Program-made: the position numbers and the translations under genes
Notes under the pieces: model-generated
Seen by the model: the letters and a program-made list of their open reading frames with translations, nothing else
Database searches by the model: none
What the model was told of the DNA's origin: nothing
Origin: Ruminococcus sp. AF41-9
GTDB lineage: Bacteria > Bacillota > Clostridia > Lachnospirales > Lachnospiraceae
Length of the DNA stretch: 64,000 nt
Direction of reading: 5' to 3'
NCBI RefSeq assembly: GCF_003477525.1
Contig: NZ_QUDO01000008.1
Span: 1-64,000 of the forward strand
Part shown: piece by piece, positions 60,659 to 64,000 of the stretch
Numbering within the stretch: position 1 is the stretch's first letter
How the letters are laid out: each line of letters starts with the position of its first letter

Positions 60659-61984
60659 ATGAAAATAAGACATATTGCCGCTGTCAGTACCCTGACGGCG
60701 GTATTTTTGTTTACGCAGATCTGTGCTGTGGTATGGGGAGAAGCAGTGCGGGAAGTACCGGAGAGTGTGAGGGTGTTGGATAATGCAGTGCAGGAGCCGG
60801 GGAGACTGGGGCAGGGCTTACAGAAAATGGGGCAGAAGATTCCGCAGGTTGTGGATATGATCCCTACGTCTGTGGAAGCGGAAAGACTGTATTCGCTGTC
60901 GGCTGTGTTGATGGACGGGGATTCCGGCAGGGTGCTTTATGAGAAAGATGGGGAGGCTGCCAGGGCGAATGCGAGTACAACGAAGGTGCTGACCTGTATT
61001 GTGGCGTTGGAGAGTTCGCCCGGGGATGATTATGTGCAGGTCTCGAAGAATGCGGCATCTCAGCCGGAGGTAAAGCTTGGGATCCAGCCGGGGGAGCAGT
61101 ATTATCTGGAGGATTTATTATATTCGCTGATGCTGAAAAGTCATAATGATACGGCGGTCGCGATCGCGGAGCATTGTGGTGGTTCTGTGGAAGGGTTTGC
61201 GCGGATGCTGAACCGTAAGGCGAAGCAGATCGGGTGTACGGATACGTATTTTATTACACCGAACGGGCTGGATGCAACGGACAGTACGGGGACACATCAT
61301 ACGACTGCGAGGGATCTGGCGTTGATTATGCGTTATGCGATTCGGAATAAAACATTTCTGCATATTGCGCAGACGAGAGACTATACGTTTTCGGAGCTGA
61401 CAGGGAAGCGGAGTTTTTCAGTTCATAATGCCAATGCGCTTCTGGATATGATGGACGGGGTTCTTGCGGGAAAAACGGGCTATACTTCTCAGGCGGGATA
61501 CTGTTATGTATGTGCCTGGGAGAAGGATGGAAAGACATTTATCGTCAGTCTTCTGGGATGTGGATGGCCGAATCATAAGACGTATAAGTGGAGCGATACC
61601 ACATTGCTGTTGAATTATGGTGCGGGGAATTATGATTATAAGACCTGCTGGAAGGAACCGCAGACGGAGAGGATTCTGGTGGAAGAAGGAGTGGAAGGAA
61701 ACCAGAAGATCGGAGAGCAGGTTTATCTGAGAGGAAAGTGTACGATTACTGCGGAAGATAAGGAGAAGGAAGTTCTGATGAAACAGGGAGAGGCAGTGAC
61801 GTGCCGGACAGAACTGCCGGAGAGTGTGGAGGCACCGGTATTAAAAGGGGAAAAACTGGGAAGGATTGCCTATTATCTGGATGGAAAACTGATTGCTTCT
61901 TATCCGGTTTATGCGGAGAAATCTGTGGAAAAGATAAGTTTTCGATGGTACACACAGAAAGTATTTCATGACTTTTTTCACTGA
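60659..61984 (+). CDS. D-alanyl-D-alanine carboxypeptidase (S11), second copy
   Basis: A 441-residue low-mass penicillin-binding protein. Signal peptide (KIRHIAAVSTLTAVFLFTQ). Motifs: STTK (Ser106), SHN near residue 161 in place of SxN, and KTG near residue 272. The S11 domain ends about residue 350, followed by a beta-rich C-terminal domain (QKIGEQVYLRGKCTITAEDK). It starts at 60659 with GAGGTGGAG upstream; a GTG at 60641 is possible. Compared with the copy at 54.6 kb it has SHN instead of SGN and a longer N-terminal spacer, so the two are not recent duplicates. Confidence 0.92.
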   Translation: MKIRHIAAVSTLTAVFLFTQICAVVWGEAVREVPESVRVLDNAVQEPGRLGQGLQKMGQKIPQVVDMIPTSVEAERLYSLSAVLMDGDSGRVLYEKDGEAARANASTTKVLTCIVALESSPGDDYVQVSKNAASQPEVKLGIQPGEQYYLEDLLYSLMLKSHNDTAVAIAEHCGGSVEGFARMLNRKAKQIGCTDTYFITPNGLDATDSTGTHHTTARDLALIMRYAIRNKTFLHIAQTRDYTFSELTGKRSFSVHNANALLDMMDGVLAGKTGYTSQAGYCYVCAWEKDGKTFIVSLLGCGWPNHKTYKWSDTTLLLNYGAGNYDYKTCWKEPQTERILVEEGVEGNQKIGEQVYLRGKCTITAEDKEKEVLMKQGEAVTCRTELPESVEAPVLKGEKLGRIAYYLDGKLIASYPVYAEKSVEKISFRWYTQKVFHDFFH

Positions 61985-62248
61985 GAAAATGCTATGAGGT
62001 GACAGGAGTGACTTGTTTAGTAATAGAATTGTCTGGTGGAATCATAGTAACAAACTATCAGTTCGATGAATCAATTTAATGATTTAAAGGGTTGCTATAT
62101 AAAAGTAATGTTGCTATAATAATTTTTAACAGTCGGCATTGATTCATTTATGGTATTAGTTGATTGATTGCCGTTCGTGAATATTTTACAGCAGTTCCGA
62201 AAGTGTAACCTGTCCGGAGCTGTTGAAGGAAAGACAGAGGAAAGAGAT
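61985..62248 (+). other. 264-base gap before the chorismate mutase-shikimate kinase gene
   Basis: Holds a good promoter (see 62092-62120) and no coding frame beyond a weak extension of the downstream gene. The leader after the promoter is about 120 bases, with no attenuator or T-box seen. Confidence 0.5.
62092..62120 (+). promoter_or_regulatory. Promoter of the chorismate mutase-shikimate kinase gene
   Basis: TTGCTA at 62092-62097 and TATAAT at 62115-62120 with 17-base spacing; the surrounding GTTGCTATA is itself repeated 18 bases apart. Confidence 0.6.
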
Positions 62249-63034
62249 ATGAATCAGTTAGAAATACTCAGAGAGAGCCTTGGACAGTGTGATGAGATCA
62301 TTCTGGATGCGCTTATCATGCGAAACAGAATTGTAGAGGACATCATGGGATATAAAGAAGCCAACGGACTTCAGATCTTACAGCCGGAGCAGGAAGCAAA
62401 GCAGAAAGAATGGCTTGAGAACAGAATGGAAGGCAGACGTCACAAAGATGAGGTAGCAGATGTATTTGACTGCATCCGCACCAACAGTAAACGTATTCAG
62501 GCAAGAAAGCTTTTCAACTACAATATTGTACTTATCGGTTTCATGGGCGCAGGAAAATCTACAATTTCTGATTTCCTTAAGAACGTATTTGCCATGGATG
62601 TCGTAGAGATGGATCAGATCATTGCAGAGAGACAGGGAATGAGTATTTCTGATATTTTTGAGACATACGGAGAGCAGTATTTCCGTGACCTTGAGACAAA
62701 TCTGCTGATCGAGATGCAGTCCCGCAGCAATGTGGTAATCTCCTGTGGCGGTGGTACTCCGATGAGAGAATGTAACGTAGTGGAGATGAAGAAGAACGGA
62801 CGTGTTGTCCTTCTTACTGCGAAACCAGAGACAATTCTTGACCGTGTCAAAGACAACCATGACCGTCCGCTGATCGAGAATAACAAGACCGTTCCGTTCA
62901 TCGCAGAACTGATGGAGAAACGCCGCGCCAAATATGAGGCAGCAGCCGATATCATTATCGAAACTGACGGCAAGAACGAACTGGAAATCTGCGAAGAACT
63001 GGTTCACAGACTTCGTACTATGGATGAGAAATAA
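62249..63034 (+). CDS. Fused chorismate mutase-shikimate kinase
   Basis: A 261-residue bifunctional protein. Residues 1 to about 85 are an AroQ-type chorismate mutase (LRESLGQCDEIILDALIMRN, then IVEDIMGYKEANGL). Residues about 92-261 are shikimate kinase AroK: P-loop GFMGAGKST near residue 97, EMDQIIAERQGMSISDIFE, YFRDLETNLLIEMQ, SCGGGTPMRE and NHDRPLIE. It thus catalyses two non-consecutive steps of the aromatic pathway, alongside aroA and tyrA at 25-27 kb. The start at 62249 has AGAGGAAAGAG upstream; the longer frame from 62168 is not supported. The mutase active-site residues are only partly recognisable in this short domain. Confidence 0.88.
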   Translation: MNQLEILRESLGQCDEIILDALIMRNRIVEDIMGYKEANGLQILQPEQEAKQKEWLENRMEGRRHKDEVADVFDCIRTNSKRIQARKLFNYNIVLIGFMGAGKSTISDFLKNVFAMDVVEMDQIIAERQGMSISDIFETYGEQYFRDLETNLLIEMQSRSNVVISCGGGTPMRECNVVEMKKNGRVVLLTAKPETILDRVKDNHDRPLIENNKTVPFIAELMEKRRAKYEAAADIIIETDGKNELEICEELVHRLRTMDEK

Positions 63035-63040
63035 TTTATG

Positions 63041-63071
63041 AAAAAAGACCGCCTTACGGTGGTCTTTTTTT
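63041..63071. terminator. Bidirectional terminator between the kinase and LysR genes
   Basis: AAAAAAGACCGCC and GGTGGTCTTTTTT flank a short loop, with A and T runs on both sides serving both convergent genes. Confidence 0.8.
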
Positions 63072-63978
63072 AACTCGTTTTATAATCCCATTCTTTCTGC
63101 GCCTGCTCGATCACATATTTCTTAAAGGCTTCCACAACCGGCGGGTGATAGACGTCTTTGAGCATTGCCATATAGAAGTTTCGCTGCCAGCTCGGAGAGA
63201 TGAGTGGGAGGGTTTTTACATTCAGGGACTGCAGGATCGGGATATTTGGTGCGACGCAGATACCGAACCCGTTGGAGACGAATCCTGCGGCGACCTGATC
63301 TTCGTCAATCTCATAGGCGACATCTGGTGACTGACCGATGCATTCAAAAAGTTCGTCAATGATCTGTCTCAGACCGCTTCTTTTCTTAAATATGATCTGT
63401 TTATAAGGAATGGTATCCTCCAGCCGTACTTCATCTTTTGCCGCCAGCGGGTGATCCAGAGGTACAATCACAACCAGCTCCTGTCTGGCAACCGGGATAA
63501 ACTCGATCAGAGGCTCATTATCAAGTTTGGAACAGAACCCCAGATCATATTTCTTTTCTTTTAATCCGTTTAGAATATCAGATGTTAAAACTTTGTCACA
63601 ATACAGGTTAAAATCAATCTTTTTCGCTGGATTTTCTGCAAGAAACCCTCTCATGATCTTCGGAAGAAAATCAATTCCCAGAGTACGCAGGAATGCAACG
63701 TCAATACATCCCTCACCTTTACCGGCCAGCTTCAGGCTGTTTACAGACGAGTCCAGACGGTTTAATACTTCTTCTACATCTTTCAGGAAAACTTTTCCAT
63801 ATTTGGTAAGTGTCACATTTCTTCCGTTCTTTTCAAACAGTTTTACTCCCAGTTCTTCTTCCAGAGTAGAGATCGCATAGCTTAAAGAAGGCTGGGTGAT
63901 CGCCAGAATATCAGCGGCTTTTGTATAATGTTCAATATGTGCCAGTGTGGAAAAGTACCGCAGATGATACAGGTTCAT
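63070..63978 (-). CDS. LysR family transcriptional regulator
   Basis: A 302-residue LysR-type regulator. N-terminal winged HTH: MNLYHLRYFSTLAHIEHYTK, then AADILAITQPSLSYAISTLE and LFEKNGRNVTLTKYG. A two-lobed effector-binding domain follows (VAFLRTLGIDFLPKIMRGFL, VSNGFGICVAPNIPIL). The effector and targets are unknown; the nearest gene is the kinase fusion, which it faces, and its upstream region lies outside the window. AAAGGAG lies before the start. Confidence 0.92.
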   Translation of the reverse strand: MNLYHLRYFSTLAHIEHYTKAADILAITQPSLSYAISTLEEELGVKLFEKNGRNVTLTKYGKVFLKDVEEVLNRLDSSVNSLKLAGKGEGCIDVAFLRTLGIDFLPKIMRGFLAENPAKKIDFNLYCDKVLTSDILNGLKEKKYDLGFCSKLDNEPLIEFIPVARQELVVIVPLDHPLAAKDEVRLEDTIPYKQIIFKKRSGLRQIIDELFECIGQSPDVAYEIDEDQVAAGFVSNGFGICVAPNIPILQSLNVKTLPLISPSWQRNFYMAMLKDVYHPPVVEAFKKYVIEQAQKEWDYKTS

Positions 63979-64000
63979 AAAAAAACTCCTTTCTCAGATG

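Overview
The window looks like a core-chromosome segment of a Gram-positive, low-to-moderate G+C gut anaerobe of the Lachnospiraceae, closest in character to Blautia and its relatives. This placement is inference from several points. Most gene-poor gaps hold sigma-A type promoters and strong AGGAGG ribosome sites. A tyrosine T-box precedes tyrS. Gene blocks typical of the family are present (plsX-acpP-rnc-smc-ftsY, ylxM-ffh-rpsP-khpA-rimM-trmD, yloC-remA-gmk-rpoZ-rimO-pgsA-cinA, scpA-scpB). One enzyme fuses chorismate mutase to shikimate kinase, and one cell-wall hydrolase carries choline-binding-type repeats. I see no rRNA, tRNA, CRISPR array, transposase, integrase or phage gene.

Layout. 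1-5 kb: the edge of a gene leaving to the left, an acidic exported protein, an ABC-F ATPase, a small unknown protein and an exported nuclease. 5-13 kb: phospholipid and acyl carrier genes, RNase III, SMC, FtsY and threonine ammonia-lyase. 13-14.5 kb: a small accessory pocket with a large folded palindrome, a short unknown gene and a Uma2-type nuclease. 14.6-19.4 kb: signal recognition and translation genes (ylxM, ffh, rpsP, khpA, rimM, trmD, queA). 19.5-28 kb: a CapA-like protein, endonuclease IV, a flavodoxin-like protein, a lipoprotein, a D-lactate dehydrogenase, an orphan barstar, and aroA and tyrA with an AraC remnant. 28-33 kb: an EF-G-like factor and leuS. 33-39 kb: two unknowns, a MATE exporter, a second ABC-F and RqcH, with YloC facing away. 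39-44.6 kb: the remA-gmk-rpoZ-rimO-pgsA-cinA run. 44.7-46.1 kb: a compact cluster of four unknown small genes, including a protein that is more than one-fifth cysteine. 46-52.6 kb: the choline-binding-repeat SleB-type hydrolase, then T-box-tyrS-alaS and rpsU. 52.8-64 kb: cardiolipin synthase, two D-Ala-D-Ala carboxypeptidases, an orphan molybdopterin-binding protein, a phosphoesterase, scpA-scpB, a phospholipase-C-like protein, chorismate mutase-shikimate kinase and a LysR regulator.

Two properties cut across the window. First, five genes (ffh, queA, the capA-like gene, leuS and the MATE gene) are each broken by the loss of exactly one base in a short homopolymer. In every case, restoring one base gives a full-length family member. 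The pattern points to consensus deletion errors rather than five real mutations, although ffh also has a slippery T-run. Second, the intergenic space carries at least three families of dispersed palindromes. Some of their arms differ between copies yet stay self-complementary, which is evidence that the folded form is maintained.

The best candidates for undescribed biology are the 44.7-46.1 kb cluster, the palindrome families (above all the covarying element at 13.1 and 55.9 kb), and the control of alaS from a tyrosine T-box.
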